From Massilia sp. 9I (GTDB lineage Bacteria; Pseudomonadota; Gammaproteobacteria; Burkholderiales; Burkholderiaceae_D), in assembly GCF_902506415.1 (NCBI RefSeq), contig NZ_LR733275.1, forward strand, positions 5,122,176 to 5,186,175: a stretch of DNA of 64,000 bases, read 5' to 3'. A model generated the notes under the pieces. It did not search any database. It was not told the origin of the DNA and saw only the letters and a program-made list of their open reading frames with translations. The first letter of the stretch is position 1. Each line of letters begins with the position of its first letter. Below, piece by piece: positions 52,310 through 61,687 of this stretch. The translations under genes were made by a program, and so were the position numbers.

Positions 52310-52553
52310 GTTGACTCTGTCTCTACGTACCGGGTGAAGCAGAAGTGGAACAAATTTCCGCATGGCATAAATTGATTCTAGGTATGTAGAAAACCCAGAG
52401 CAATATCCGTTTAGGCAATTCCGGTAGTAAATTTTCGTGGCGTGCCAAAGTCACCACGCATTCGGCTTGCAACACTGTCCACATCTGCGTCCGCCGTCGT
52501 TTTTCGATCACGGTTATCATGCGAAGGTGACAACGAAGGAGGGGAATGGTCGG

Positions 52554-54224
52554 ATGAGCAAGTACGCGCCGCGCCAGTGGGCGCCGGACGAAAAGCCGAT
52601 GCTCCCGGGCTCTCCTTCCACGCCTGCCCACCCGACACCGCTGCGTTTCGCCTACCTGGCCGTCGGCATCCTGATCACCATCACTGGCGGCCTCGGCAAT
52701 GCCCTGGTGTCGGTCAACCTGATCAACCTGCAGGGCGTGCTCGGCGCCTATTCCACCGAGACCGCCTGGCTGCCGGCCGTCTACGTGATGACCAACGCCT
52801 CGATGAACCTGCTCTTGGTGAAGTTCCGCCAGCAGTTCGGGCTGCGCCTGTTCACCGAGTTCTTCCTGGTGCTGTACGCGCTGGTTACCTTCGCCCACCT
52901 GTTCGTCAACGACCTGGGCTCGGCCATCGCGGTGCGCGCGGCGCACGGCATGCTGGCGGCGGCGGTGTCGCCGCTCGGCCTGTACTACGTGCTGCAGGCC
53001 TTCAAGAAGGAGTGGCGCCTGCGCGGCGTGGCGCTGGCCATGGGCTGCGCCCAGCTGGCGCTGCCGCTGGCTTACATCTTTTCCAACGACCTGCTGCAGA
53101 TCGCCGAGTGGCGCGGGCTGTACATGTTCGAGCTGGGCCTGGCCCTGGTCTCGCTCGGTGCAGTGCTGCTGCTCAAGCTGCCGCCGGGCGACCACTTCAA
53201 GGCCTTCCGGCCGATGGACTTCGTCACCTTCGCCCTGTTCGCGCCGGGCATGGCGCTGCTGTGCGCGGCGCTGAGCTTCGGCCGCGTGCAGTGGTGGTTC
53301 GATGCCCCCTGGATCGGCGTGGCGCTGGCCGCCTCGGTGTTCCTGCTGGCGGCGGCCCTGTGCGTGGAGCACAACCGCGCCAATCCGCTCTTGAACCTGC
53401 GCTGGTTCACCAGCGCCAACATCCTGCGCCTGGCGCTGTCGATGCTGCTGGTGCGCATCGTGCTGTCCGAGCAGAGCGTGGGGGCGGTCGGCTTCCTGCG
53501 CGCCGTGGGCCTCGGTAACGACCAGCTGCAGACTCTATTCGCCATCGTGCTGTGCGCGACCGTCGCCGGCGTGATCGTCTCGGCGCTGACGATCAACGTC
53601 AACCACCTGATGGCGCCGCAGGTGATCTCGCTGCTGATCATGGCGCTGGGCGCCTGGATCGACGCTCACGCCACCAATCAGACCCGCCCGGAACAGATGT
53701 ACCTGAGCCAGAGCCTGCTCGCCTTCGGCGGCACCCTGTTCCTCGGGCCCCTGGTGATTTCCCTGATCGGCACCGTGATCGCCAACCCGGCCAACCTGAT
53801 CAGCTTCTCGGTGCTGTTCGGCCTGACGCAGAACCTGGGCAGCCTGCTCGGCTCGGCCCTGGTCGGCAGTTTCCAGATCGTGCGCGAGAAGTACCACTCT
53901 TCGATCATTGTCGAACACTTGAGCAGCCTGGACCCGCTGGTGGCCAGCCGCATCCAGGCCGGCGCCGCCGCCGTCGGCCAGCTGGTCGCCGACCCGGCCG
54001 CGCGCACGCGCCAGGGCGTGGCCTCGCTGGCCGCGACCGCCACGCGCGAAGCCAACATCCTGGCGTACAACGACGTCTTCCTTGTCCTGTCGGTCCTGGC
54101 CGCCGCCAGCGCCGTCTGGATCTTCCTGCACGCCGTCTGGCTGCAGTACTTCTCCGCCCCGAAGGCCGTGCCGGCGCCGCCGCCGCCCGGGGCGCCTCCG
54201 CCACCCGAACCCGTGACAGACTGA
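52554..54224 (+). CDS. MFS multidrug efflux permease (DHA2/EmrB-like)
   Basis: A 556-residue inner-membrane transporter with about 14 hydrophobic helices (first: LAVGILITITGGLGNALV). It ends in a Pro-rich cytoplasmic tail (APPPPGAPPPPEPVTD). The frame is open from 52437, but AGGAGGGG just upstream and the family alignment favour the ATG at 52554. It is the pump of a three-gene EmrAB-TolC-type tripartite system with the two following genes, spaced 1 bp and overlapping 4 bp. The substrate is unknown. No dedicated regulator is adjacent. Confidence 0.88.
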   Translation: MSKYAPRQWAPDEKPMLPGSPSTPAHPTPLRFAYLAVGILITITGGLGNALVSVNLINLQGVLGAYSTETAWLPAVYVMTNASMNLLLVKFRQQFGLRLFTEFFLVLYALVTFAHLFVNDLGSAIAVRAAHGMLAAAVSPLGLYYVLQAFKKEWRLRGVALAMGCAQLALPLAYIFSNDLLQIAEWRGLYMFELGLALVSLGAVLLLKLPPGDHFKAFRPMDFVTFALFAPGMALLCAALSFGRVQWWFDAPWIGVALAASVFLLAAALCVEHNRANPLLNLRWFTSANILRLALSMLLVRIVLSEQSVGAVGFLRAVGLGNDQLQTLFAIVLCATVAGVIVSALTINVNHLMAPQVISLLIMALGAWIDAHATNQTRPEQMYLSQSLLAFGGTLFLGPLVISLIGTVIANPANLISFSVLFGLTQNLGSLLGSALVGSFQIVREKYHSSIIVEHLSSLDPLVASRIQAGAAAVGQLVADPAARTRQGVASLAATATREANILAYNDVFLVLSVLAAASAVWIFLHAVWLQYFSAPKAVPAPPPPGAPPPPEPVTD

Positions 54225-54225
54225 T

Positions 54226-55311
54226 ATGGCCGAACCATCCACATCCCCCGCCAACAAGCGCTCGCGCCGCATCCTGCTCAGCGCCCTGACCTTCGGCGCG
54301 ATCGCGCTGGCAGGCGTGCTGCTCGTGCTCTACGCCTGGAAGCTGCCGCCTTTCCGCACCACCCTGGAGGCGAGCGAGAACGCGAAGGTGGCAGGACAGG
54401 TGACCATCATCAGTCCGCAGCTCTCCGGCTACGTGGTCGAGGTGCTGGTGCAGGACTTCCAGGCGGTGCGCAAGGGCGAGCTGTTGATGCGCATCGACGA
54501 CCGCATCCCGACCCAGCGCCTGGAGCAGGCGCGCGCCGAACTGGCCACGCGCCGCGCCGCGCTCGAGAACTACGCGCAGACCAATCGCAGCGCACAGGCG
54601 ACCATCGAACAGAACCAGGCCACGCTGGCCTCAGGCGAAGCGCAGGCGCGGCGCGCCGAGGCCGACTTGCGGCGCGTCGAGGAACTGGCGGCCGACGGTT
54701 CGCTGTCGGCACGCGAACGCGACGCCGCGCGCGCCACCCGCGCCCAGGCCGTTGCCGCGCGCGACCAGGCCAGGGCAGCGCTCGAGATCGCGCGCCAGGG
54801 CTTGCGCTCGGTGGGCGTGAGCCGCGCCTCGCTCGAAGCCGCGGTGGCGAATGCCGAAGCGGCCGTGCGCCTGGCCGAGATCGACTTGTCGAATACCCGC
54901 ATCCTCGCCCCGCGCGACGGTCAGCTGGGGCAGGTGACCGTGCGCCAGGGCGCTTTCGTGAATGCTGGCGCCCAGCTGACGGCCCTGGTGCCGGACGCGC
55001 TCTGGGTCATCGCCAACATGAAGGAAACGCAAATGGCCGACGTGCGCCTAGGCCAGCCGGTGAGCTTCACGGTGGATGCGCTGAACAACGCCGCCTTGCG
55101 CGGCCACGTGGAACGGATCGCACCGGCGACCGGCTCCGAATTCTCGGTGATCACGCCGGACAATGCGACCGGCAACTACGTCAAGATCGCCCAGCGCATC
55201 CCGGTGCGGATCAGCATCGACCCGAACCAGCCGCTGGCGCAGCGCCTGCGGCCCGGCATGTCGGTGGTGGCGACGATCGACACCGCGTCCGGGAATAGGG
55301 AAGCGCGATGA
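54226..55311 (+). CDS. Membrane fusion protein (HlyD/EmrA-type)
   Basis: A 361-residue periplasmic adaptor. One N-terminal TM helix (LTFGAIALAGVLLVLYAW), the lipoyl half-motif (VTIISPQLSGYVVEVLVQDF), a long alpha-hairpin coiled coil (about 95-210, Ala/Arg/Glu-rich) and the beta-barrel part (VRQGAFVNAGAQLTALVP) follow in the usual order. It connects the MFS pump upstream with the outer-membrane channel downstream. Confidence 0.92.
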   Translation: MAEPSTSPANKRSRRILLSALTFGAIALAGVLLVLYAWKLPPFRTTLEASENAKVAGQVTIISPQLSGYVVEVLVQDFQAVRKGELLMRIDDRIPTQRLEQARAELATRRAALENYAQTNRSAQATIEQNQATLASGEAQARRAEADLRRVEELAADGSLSARERDAARATRAQAVAARDQARAALEIARQGLRSVGVSRASLEAAVANAEAAVRLAEIDLSNTRILAPRDGQLGQVTVRQGAFVNAGAQLTALVPDALWVIANMKETQMADVRLGQPVSFTVDALNNAALRGHVERIAPATGSEFSVITPDNATGNYVKIAQRIPVRISIDPNQPLAQRLRPGMSVVATIDTASGNREAR

Positions 55312-56678
55312 GGAAGGCGCTTCTGTTTGCACCGCTGATGCTGGCCGGCTGCGCCATGGCGCCCCAGCCGGCGCCCGCGCCGACCCTGCAGCTGCCGGCA
55401 GCCTGGCGCAGCGCACCCGCAGCCAATGGCATCGTTGCGCGTGACTGGTGGCAGGCTTTCGGCGATCCGCAATTGAACGCGCTGGTTGCGCGCGCACTCG
55501 ACAGCAACGGCGACCTGCGCATCGCCCGTTCGCGCCTGCAGGAATACGGGGCGCGCGTGCGCGTGGCCAGCAGCGCCGAAGTGCCGTCCTTGAACCTCTC
55601 CGTCGGCCCGACGCGCGCCCGCGCCATCGGTCCGCTCGGCCAGCCGGTGGAAGTCACTTCGGTCACCGGTGCGGTGCAGGCGGCGTATGAGCTCGACCTG
55701 TTCGGACGCCTGGCCAGCACCACCGCGGCGGCGCGCTTCGACGAGCTGTCGCAGGAAGCCGCGCTCGATGCGGCGGCGCTGGCGGTGGCGGCGAATACGG
55801 CTTCCGGCTACCTCAATCTGCTGGGCCTGGACGCCCAGCTCGCGCTGGCGCGTGCGACGCTGGCCTCGCGCGAGCGTTCGTTCGCGCTGGCGCGGCATCA
55901 GTTCGAGGTCGGCTACAGCTCGCGCCTGGAGATGTCGCAGGCCGAGGCCGAGCTGCGCGCCACCGCCTCCGTGGTGCCGCAGCTGGAGCGTGCGATCGCG
56001 CAGCAGGAGCAGGCGCTCAATCTCCTGGTGGGCGCCAGTCCCGGGCCGGTGGCGCGCGGCGTGCCGCTGCTGGAGCTGCGCATGCCGACGCCCGCACCGG
56101 GACTGCCGTCCGAACTGCTGCGCCGCCGTCCGGACATCGCCCAGGCCGAGCGCGCCGTCGCAGCGAGCGACGCCAGCCTGGCGGCAGCGCGCGACCAGCT
56201 GCTGCCGTCGATCCGCCTGACGGCTTCGTTCGGGGCGCAGGGCCACAGCCTGGGGAATCTGCTGCAGTCGCCCACTGCCTTGTGGAGCATCGGCGGCAGC
56301 ATCCTCGCGCCGCTGTTCGACGCCGGCCGCCTGCGCGCCCAGGCCGAGATCGCGGGCACGGTGCGCGACCGCGCCGTCTATACCTACGAAAACGTGGTGC
56401 GCGGCGCCTTTGCCGAAACCGAGAATGCGCTGGCCGGCATCGATGGTCTGCGCCGCCAACTGCTTGAAGCGGAAGCGCGCCGCACGGCGGCAAACGAGGT
56501 GCTGCGCGTGGCGCACAACCGCTACGCCAACGGTTACGCGTCCTACCTGGAAGAGCTGGACGCCCAGCGCAATGCCTTCAGCGCCGAGAACACGGTGCTG
56601 CAGCTGCGCGCCAGCCTGCTCGCGGCCCACGTCGACCTGTACCGCGCGTTGGGTGGGGGATGGACATCAGCACGATGA
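55308..56678 (+). CDS. Outer-membrane efflux lipoprotein (OprM/NodT family)
   Basis: A 456-residue TolC-fold channel with a lipoprotein signal (LLFAPLMLAGC, Cys near 15). The family repeat is visible twice as long helical hairpins (ALDSNGDLRIARSRLQEYG; AERAVAASDASLAAARDQLL). RRPDIAQAER and the late GYASYLEELDAQRNAF are NodT-type signatures. Third gene of the efflux operon; its end overlaps the DTW-domain gene by 19 bp. Confidence 0.93.
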   Translation: MRKALLFAPLMLAGCAMAPQPAPAPTLQLPAAWRSAPAANGIVARDWWQAFGDPQLNALVARALDSNGDLRIARSRLQEYGARVRVASSAEVPSLNLSVGPTRARAIGPLGQPVEVTSVTGAVQAAYELDLFGRLASTTAAARFDELSQEAALDAAALAVAANTASGYLNLLGLDAQLALARATLASRERSFALARHQFEVGYSSRLEMSQAEAELRATASVVPQLERAIAQQEQALNLLVGASPGPVARGVPLLELRMPTPAPGLPSELLRRRPDIAQAERAVAASDASLAAARDQLLPSIRLTASFGAQGHSLGNLLQSPTALWSIGGSILAPLFDAGRLRAQAEIAGTVRDRAVYTYENVVRGAFAETENALAGIDGLRRQLLEAEARRTAANEVLRVAHNRYANGYASYLEELDAQRNAFSAENTVLQLRASLLAAHVDLYRALGGGWTSAR

Positions 56679-57292
56679 ACGAGGTGTCAACGAAACGCGC
56701 GCGCTGCGCGACCTGCCTGCGCGCGCAATCGGCCTGCATCTGCCAGTGGATCACGCACGTCGTGCCACGCGCGGCGCTGCTGGTCCTGCAGCATCCGCTG
56801 GAGGTAAGCAATGCCAAGAACAGCGCGCGCCTGCTGCACCTGAGTGTGGTCGGCAGCGCGCTGGCGGTGGGGGAAGTCTTCGATCCGGCCGAGCTGGATG
56901 CGCTGCTGCATGCGGACGGCCGGGTGCCGGTGCTGCTGTACCCCGATACCCCGGAGGACGCCAATCTCCCCGCGTCGCCGCCGTTCGAAGAGATGGATGC
57001 CGGCAAGCTGCGGCTGGTGGTGCTGGACGCCACCTGGCGCAAGAGCCGCAAGATGCTGTACCTGAATCCAGCGCTGCAGCAGCTGCCGCGGCTGGCGCTG
57101 CGCGATGTGGCGCCGTCGAATTATCGGATTCGCAAGGCGCATGCGCCGCACCAGCTATCCTCGCTGGAGGCGGCCGCCCTGGCGCTGGCCCAGCTGGAAG
57201 GCAGGGGCGCGTCCTTCCAGCCGCTGCTGGACGCCTTCGAGGGCTTTGTGGAGCAACAGGCGGCCTTCGTGCCGCACTTGAATTCAGACTGA
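56660..57292 (+). CDS. DTW-domain tRNA-uridine aminocarboxypropyltransferase
   Basis: A 210-residue enzyme of the TapT/TuaA/DTWD family, which adds the acp group of SAM to U47 of tRNAs. The N-terminal zinc-knuckle-like cysteines (RCATCLRAQSACICQW) and the name-giving motif DATW in VVLDATWRKSRKML are present. The start at 56660 lies inside the efflux gene; ATG 56675 is equally plausible. It is probably translationally coupled to the efflux operon, although functionally unrelated. Confidence 0.88.
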   Translation: MDISTMNEVSTKRARCATCLRAQSACICQWITHVVPRAALLVLQHPLEVSNAKNSARLLHLSVVGSALAVGEVFDPAELDALLHADGRVPVLLYPDTPEDANLPASPPFEEMDAGKLRLVVLDATWRKSRKMLYLNPALQQLPRLALRDVAPSNYRIRKAHAPHQLSSLEAAALALAQLEGRGASFQPLLDAFEGFVEQQAAFVPHLNSD

Positions 57293-57305
57293 GCTAGGCG
57301 TAAGA

Positions 57306-57325
57306 TACTGTATAAATGTACAGTA
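57306..57325 (+). promoter_or_regulatory. LexA (SOS) box
   Basis: TACTGTATAAATGTACAGTA is a CTGT-N8-ACAG dyad with matching flanks and differs from the E. coli ideal box at only two inner bases. It ends 10 bp before the GTG start of the radical SAM gene and overlaps a TATAAAT -10-like sequence. Confidence 0.9.
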
Positions 57326-57335
57326 TGGAGCCGAC

Positions 57336-58508
57336 GTGCCCGACCGCCCTCTAGAGAAGCAGCGCCAGCCCGTGGACGAGCAGCCCATGCTCGGCCCGCG
57401 TCCGCTCGCCGCGCGCAAGGGGCGGGGCGCGGTGTCGAACCTGCAGGGCAGGTACGAAGTCAACGGCCGCGAAGAGTTCGACGACGGCTGGGAGCGCGAC
57501 GAGGATGAAGCCTCCACGATCCGCACGGTCGTGACCGACGAGCATGCCAAGAGCATCCTGAGCCGCAACGCTTCGCCCGACGTACCGTTCAACGTCTCCC
57601 TGAATCCCTACCGCGGCTGCGAGCACGGCTGCATCTACTGCTTCGCGCGGCCCACGCACAGCTACCTCGGCCTGTCGCCGGGGCTGGACTTCGAAAGCCG
57701 CCTGTTCGCCAAGGTCAACGCGGCCGAGCTGCTGCGGCGCGAACTGGCCAAGCCCGGCTACGTGCCCGAGCACATCGCCATCGGCGTCAACACCGACGCT
57801 TATCAACCCTGCGAACGCGAGCTGCGCCTGACACGCGCCGTGCTCGAAGTGCTCAGTGAATGCCAGCACCCGGTTGGCCTGATCACCAAGTCATCGCTGA
57901 TCGAGCGCGACATCGACCTGATCGCGGCCATGGCCGCAAAAAGCCAGGCCTGCGCCGCGATTACCCTGACCACGCTCGACCCGGAGATCTCACGCACGCT
58001 GGAACCGCGCGCGGCCGCACCGGCGCGCCGCCTGCGCACCATCCGTACGCTCACCGAAGCCGGCATTCCCGTGAGCGTGAGCGTCGCGCCGATCATCCCT
58101 TTTGTCACTGAACCGGAAATCGAACGCATCCTGGAAGCGGCGCGCGACGCCGGCGCCGTCGGCGCGCATTACACGGTGCTGCGCCTGCCATGGGAAGTGA
58201 ACCCGCTGTTCCAGGAATGGCTGCAGGCGCATTTTCCCGACCGCGCTCAACGCGTGATGAACCGTATCCGCGACCTGCGCGGCGGCAAGGACTACGACAG
58301 CGACTTCAGCAAGCGCATGCAGGGGGAAGGCATCTGGTCCGACCTGATCCGGCAGCGCTTCACGAAAGCGGTGGACCGGCTCGGAATGGGCGAATATCGC
58401 GGCCGCTTCAGCCGTCTCGACGGTTCGCAGTTCCGCAAGCCGCTGATCGTGCCGGCGGCGCCCGGCAAGGGTAGCGGGAAGTCGGCGGGGCAGCTGGACC
58501 TGTTCTAG
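57336..58508 (+). CDS. PA0069-family radical SAM protein, SOS-controlled
   Basis: A 390-residue radical SAM enzyme. The cluster motif is CX3CX2C in YRGCEHGCIYCFARPTH (near residue 97), and the barrel continues with IGVNTDAYQPCERELRLTR. The family is related in layout to SplB photoproduct lyase-like proteins, but its reaction is not known. The GTG start at 57336 is fixed by GGAG 5 bp upstream and by the LexA box ahead of it, which argues for a role in DNA-damage response. As I recall, the Pseudomonas homologue PA0069 is also in the LexA regulon. Confidence 0.92.
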   Translation: MPDRPLEKQRQPVDEQPMLGPRPLAARKGRGAVSNLQGRYEVNGREEFDDGWERDEDEASTIRTVVTDEHAKSILSRNASPDVPFNVSLNPYRGCEHGCIYCFARPTHSYLGLSPGLDFESRLFAKVNAAELLRRELAKPGYVPEHIAIGVNTDAYQPCERELRLTRAVLEVLSECQHPVGLITKSSLIERDIDLIAAMAAKSQACAAITLTTLDPEISRTLEPRAAAPARRLRTIRTLTEAGIPVSVSVAPIIPFVTEPEIERILEAARDAGAVGAHYTVLRLPWEVNPLFQEWLQAHFPDRAQRVMNRIRDLRGGKDYDSDFSKRMQGEGIWSDLIRQRFTKAVDRLGMGEYRGRFSRLDGSQFRKPLIVPAAPGKGSGKSAGQLDLF

Positions 58509-58534
58509 GAAGCAGCCCCGCGTAAGCATGTGGC

Positions 58535-59008
58535 TTACTGCTTCTTTTCGATCTTGCTGTGGATATCGTTTAGCATCATCAGTGCCGCCGAGCCGTAGAG
58601 CTTGTGGTACTCAGCTTCCATCAGGCCGCTCGAAATCACCGGGTCGGTATCGACGTAGCGCTTGGCTTCCTCGATGTCTGGCGTGGCGATGACGAAGATG
58701 CCACGACGGCCTTCCTTGCCATCCAGGGGGCCCGCCAACACCAGCTTCTTCTCGGTAGCGAGCCGGCCCATGTTGGCGAAATGTCCCTGGAAGATCTTGT
58801 CGCGCTCGGCCTTGTCCTCGATTTTCTTGGGGCCGGTCTTGAGGATCACGAACACGTAGGGACGCATGCCGCGCTCGTCGGCGCCCAGCGACTTGGCCAG
58901 CGCGGCGTCGTATTGCGGCGCCGGTTCGGCCGGCTTGGTCTGCGCAGCGGCAGGCTGCATGGCGAACAGCAGCGCGCTTCCCAGCACCATCAACATGTTG
59001 GTGGACAT
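58535..59008 (-). CDS. Exported YciI-like protein
   Basis: A 157-residue protein with a signal peptide (MLMVLGSALLFAMQPAAAQ) and a YciI-type ferredoxin-like domain. Typical pieces are YVFVILKTGPKK, a conserved His in FQGHFANMGRLA, LVLAGPLDGKEGRRGIFVI and an Asp in YVDTDPVISSGLM. Most YciI proteins are cytosolic, so export is the unusual part. Function is unknown. It is convergent with the radical SAM gene. Confidence 0.82.
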   Translation of the reverse strand: MSTNMLMVLGSALLFAMQPAAAQTKPAEPAPQYDAALAKSLGADERGMRPYVFVILKTGPKKIEDKAERDKIFQGHFANMGRLATEKKLVLAGPLDGKEGRRGIFVIATPDIEEAKRYVDTDPVISSGLMEAEYHKLYGSAALMMLNDIHSKIEKKQ

Positions 59009-59099
59009 TCCCGGTCTCCTGTTATGGCGCGCTTGCTGGCCGCGCGTGTTATCGGCAAGCCGCCGCGCGCGGCCTGCATCTACCGGGATTCTACAAGCT

Positions 59100-60026
59100 T
59101 CATACCCACAGGCGGTAGATCCAGAAGGACTCGTCCTCGATGTAGCGCTTGGCGAATTCGGTCGGCGGGAAACCGCAGATCTGGCGCGTGACGCGGCTCA
59201 GGTGGGCCTGGTCTGAAAAGCCTTCGTCCAATGCCAGCGTGGCCCAATCGAAGGGCTGGCCATTCTCGTAGCGGTCGCGCGCCGCGAAGAAGGCGCCTTC
59301 GGTGCGGGTCAAGGATTGCCACTCGCGCAGCGAGCGTCCGCTGAAGGACTTGATGCGGCGCTCGACCTGGCGTTCGCTGTGCGTGCTGCGCCATTCGTAG
59401 GCCTTCCACGCCAGCTGCTGGACCCAGTGCCGGCCCAGCTGGCGCAGCGACGGCCCGCTCGACGTTCGCCCCTGCAGCGCGCGCCAGCGCTTGCCCAGCT
59501 GCTCTTCCAGCACGCGCATGGCGGCATCGTCGTCCGGGGCCGCCAGCAGGGCGTCGAACAGCGGCTGCCAGTCCGCGCCGAGCACCGTATCGGCGGGCAC
59601 GAAGCGGTCCTGCACCGCGGCGAGATCGATCCCGAACAGGGCCTGCGCCGCGTCCGGCAGGAAGCAGGCCATGTAGCCACGGCCAGTGGTCGGTGCCCAG
59701 GTGACCAGGGAATGCGAGTGGCTGCCCGAGATCGTCACGCGCGCGCCGAACGGATGCCAGCCGCGCGCATCGACACGGCCCACCTCCATGTCGTGGTACC
59801 AGGCCAACGTGACGATGGTGGAGGCCGGGAAGTGCGACAGGCGCTGCGCATCGCTCAAGTCGAGGTGCAAGGTGTCGCGGCTGACGAGTGCCATCATCGC
59901 GCCCTGCAGCGCCGGCGGCGCCAGGTAGAGGCGGTCGCGCGGGGTCTTACCCTCGGTGCATGCGCGCGGTCCGCGTGCGAGCGGATTGGGGGCGGGATGC
60001 CGGTGGTCGTGACTGTCGGGGGCCAT
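59100..60026 (-). CDS. AraC-family transcriptional regulator
   Basis: A 308-residue regulator. The C-terminal double helix-turn-helix is recognisable: FSGRSLREWQSLTRTEGAFF and DEGFSDQAHLSRVTRQICG, ending in FPPTEFAKRY. The N-terminal part (sensor) resembles DUF6597/AraC cupin-like domains (RLYLAPPALQGAMMALV). Its own start, ATG 60026, is set by composition; a longer frame runs through the P450 gene but is a shadow. It is divergent from the P450 gene across 87 bp and may control it. Confidence 0.87.
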   Translation of the reverse strand: MAPDSHDHRHPAPNPLARGPRACTEGKTPRDRLYLAPPALQGAMMALVSRDTLHLDLSDAQRLSHFPASTIVTLAWYHDMEVGRVDARGWHPFGARVTISGSHSHSLVTWAPTTGRGYMACFLPDAAQALFGIDLAAVQDRFVPADTVLGADWQPLFDALLAAPDDDAAMRVLEEQLGKRWRALQGRTSSGPSLRQLGRHWVQQLAWKAYEWRSTHSERQVERRIKSFSGRSLREWQSLTRTEGAFFAARDRYENGQPFDWATLALDEGFSDQAHLSRVTRQICGFPPTEFAKRYIEDESFWIYRLWV

Positions 60027-60113
60027 GAGCCAGCAGTATAGGCATGCTATGGCGGACTGTCGATGTCGTTTGCGTTCAAGACGCGAACCAGCAGACGGCG
60101 AAGAATAGGGGCC

Positions 60114-61583
60114 ATGAACACGACCAACTCCTCCCAATGTCCTTTCCATGCGAGCGGCATGCCGTCCGCTTCCAGCGACCCTGTGCCGGCGGCGCATCCA
60201 CCTGGCGCCTGGCCGCCGGGCCCGCCCTCCGGCCTGACCGGCTGGGGCCTGCTGGTGCACATGGCGCGCGGCCTGCCGGCGGCACTGACCGGCTGGCGCC
60301 AGGCCTACGGCGACCTGGTCCACCTGCGCATGTGGCCGGAGCACCAGCTGGTGGTGAGCGATCCGGCGCTGGTGCGCGAGCTCCTCGTCAGTCACCACGG
60401 CGCCATCGTACGCTGGGAACGCGGCATCGAGATCTTCTCCTACCTGCAGGGCAACAGCGTGCTGATCGCGGAGCAGGAACCGTGGGCCGCGAAGCGCCAG
60501 GCGCTGCAGCCGGCCTTCGCGCCGAAGTCGGTCAAGGGCTTCGTGGCGACTATCGCGGCGGCCGCAGGCAGCGCCATGGAACGCTGGCAGCCCGGCGCGG
60601 CAATGCCGATCGAAAGCGAGCTGACTTCGCTGGCGATGGACGTCATCATGCGCATGATGTTCTCGGGCGAGATCGGCGGCGAAGCACGCGAGATGGAGGC
60701 GGCCGTGCACCAGGCGCTGGTGACCGGCAATGCCGAGATGTTCTGGCCGGCCAGCGCCCCGGACTGGCTGCCCTGGAAGCGCCACAAGCGCCGGGTGCGC
60801 GGCCTGCTCGCCGGCCTGATCGAGCGCCAGATTGGGGCGCGCCTGGCGATGCCGCAAGATGACTGGCCGCTTGATCTCTTGAGCCGCCTGCTGGAGCTGC
60901 ACCGCGCCGATGCCGCGGCCTGGCCGCTGGCGGCGGTACGCGACGAGTGCATGACGGCCTTCCTGGCGGGGCACGAGACCACCGCCGCGAGCCTGAGCTG
61001 GTGGGCCTGGTGCATGGCATCGCATCCCGAGGCGCAGGAGAAGGCGCGGCAGGAGGTCGAGGCGGTGCTCGAAGGCAGAATACCGGATGGGGAGGCGCTG
61101 CCGCGGTTGGGCTACCTGGCGCAGACGCTGAACGAGACGATGCGCCTGTATCCGGCGGCGCCGATCCTGATGAGCCGGCGCGCGACGCGGGCCTTGACGC
61201 TGGGCGGCTGGCAGATTCCGGCTCGGACGATGTTCATGATTCCGGTGTTCCTGATGCACCAGGATGCGCGCTGGTTTCCGGAGCCGCAGGCGTTCCGGCC
61301 GGAGCGCTTTGCGCTTGACGCGCCGCCAATTCCACGCGGGGCCTTCATGCCCTTCGGGACCGGTCCGCGGGTGTGCCTGGGGCAGCACCTGGCGCTGGCG
61401 GAGATGACGGTGATAGCGGCGATGCTGTTGCAGCGTTTCGCGCTGGCGAAAGGGGAAGGGCAGAGGGAACCAGAGGCAGTGTTGAATATTTCGTTGCGGC
61501 CGAAAGTGCCGTTGAAGCTGGTTGTTCGTAGGGTGGTCCGGGCCACGAATGGTGGCTGCGCCGACCGCGCGTTCAAAACATAG
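60114..61583 (+). CDS. Cytochrome P450
   Basis: A 489-residue soluble-type P450. The I-helix motif is AGHETTA, the K-helix ExxR is ETMR, and the heme-binding loop is FGTGPRVCLGQHLA with its thiolate Cys; FRPERF precedes it. A Pro-rich N-terminus (PPGAWPPGPPSG) replaces a membrane anchor. No ferredoxin or reductase gene is nearby, so redox partners must be elsewhere. It looks like the CYP group that accepts fatty acids or terpenes, but the substrate is unproven. The start at 60114 is chosen over 60063 for its better Shine-Dalgarno context (AGGGG). Confidence 0.92.
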   Translation: MNTTNSSQCPFHASGMPSASSDPVPAAHPPGAWPPGPPSGLTGWGLLVHMARGLPAALTGWRQAYGDLVHLRMWPEHQLVVSDPALVRELLVSHHGAIVRWERGIEIFSYLQGNSVLIAEQEPWAAKRQALQPAFAPKSVKGFVATIAAAAGSAMERWQPGAAMPIESELTSLAMDVIMRMMFSGEIGGEAREMEAAVHQALVTGNAEMFWPASAPDWLPWKRHKRRVRGLLAGLIERQIGARLAMPQDDWPLDLLSRLLELHRADAAAWPLAAVRDECMTAFLAGHETTAASLSWWAWCMASHPEAQEKARQEVEAVLEGRIPDGEALPRLGYLAQTLNETMRLYPAAPILMSRRATRALTLGGWQIPARTMFMIPVFLMHQDARWFPEPQAFRPERFALDAPPIPRGAFMPFGTGPRVCLGQHLALAEMTVIAAMLLQRFALAKGEGQREPEAVLNISLRPKVPLKLVVRRVVRATNGGCADRAFKT

Positions 61584-61615
61584 TAATGCTGCCTGCGCGG
61601 CTGTTCATCGTCTAA

Positions 61616-61687
61616 ATGAATCCGCGGCCGGCCGGCGCCGACGGCCGCATCCGCAAATGGGTGGGCCTGAACGTCGAAGTGAGCTAG
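61616..61687 (+). pseudogene. Possible remnant of a PAS/PAC domain
   Basis: A 23-codon open frame ends in DGRIRKWVGLNVEVS, a string like the C-cap of PAS domains of sensor kinases (DG-x-I-x-x-WVG-x-N). It has no other part of a kinase around it. It may be a fossil of a deleted gene or chance. It overlaps the end of the convergent ChaC gene. Confidence 0.3.
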
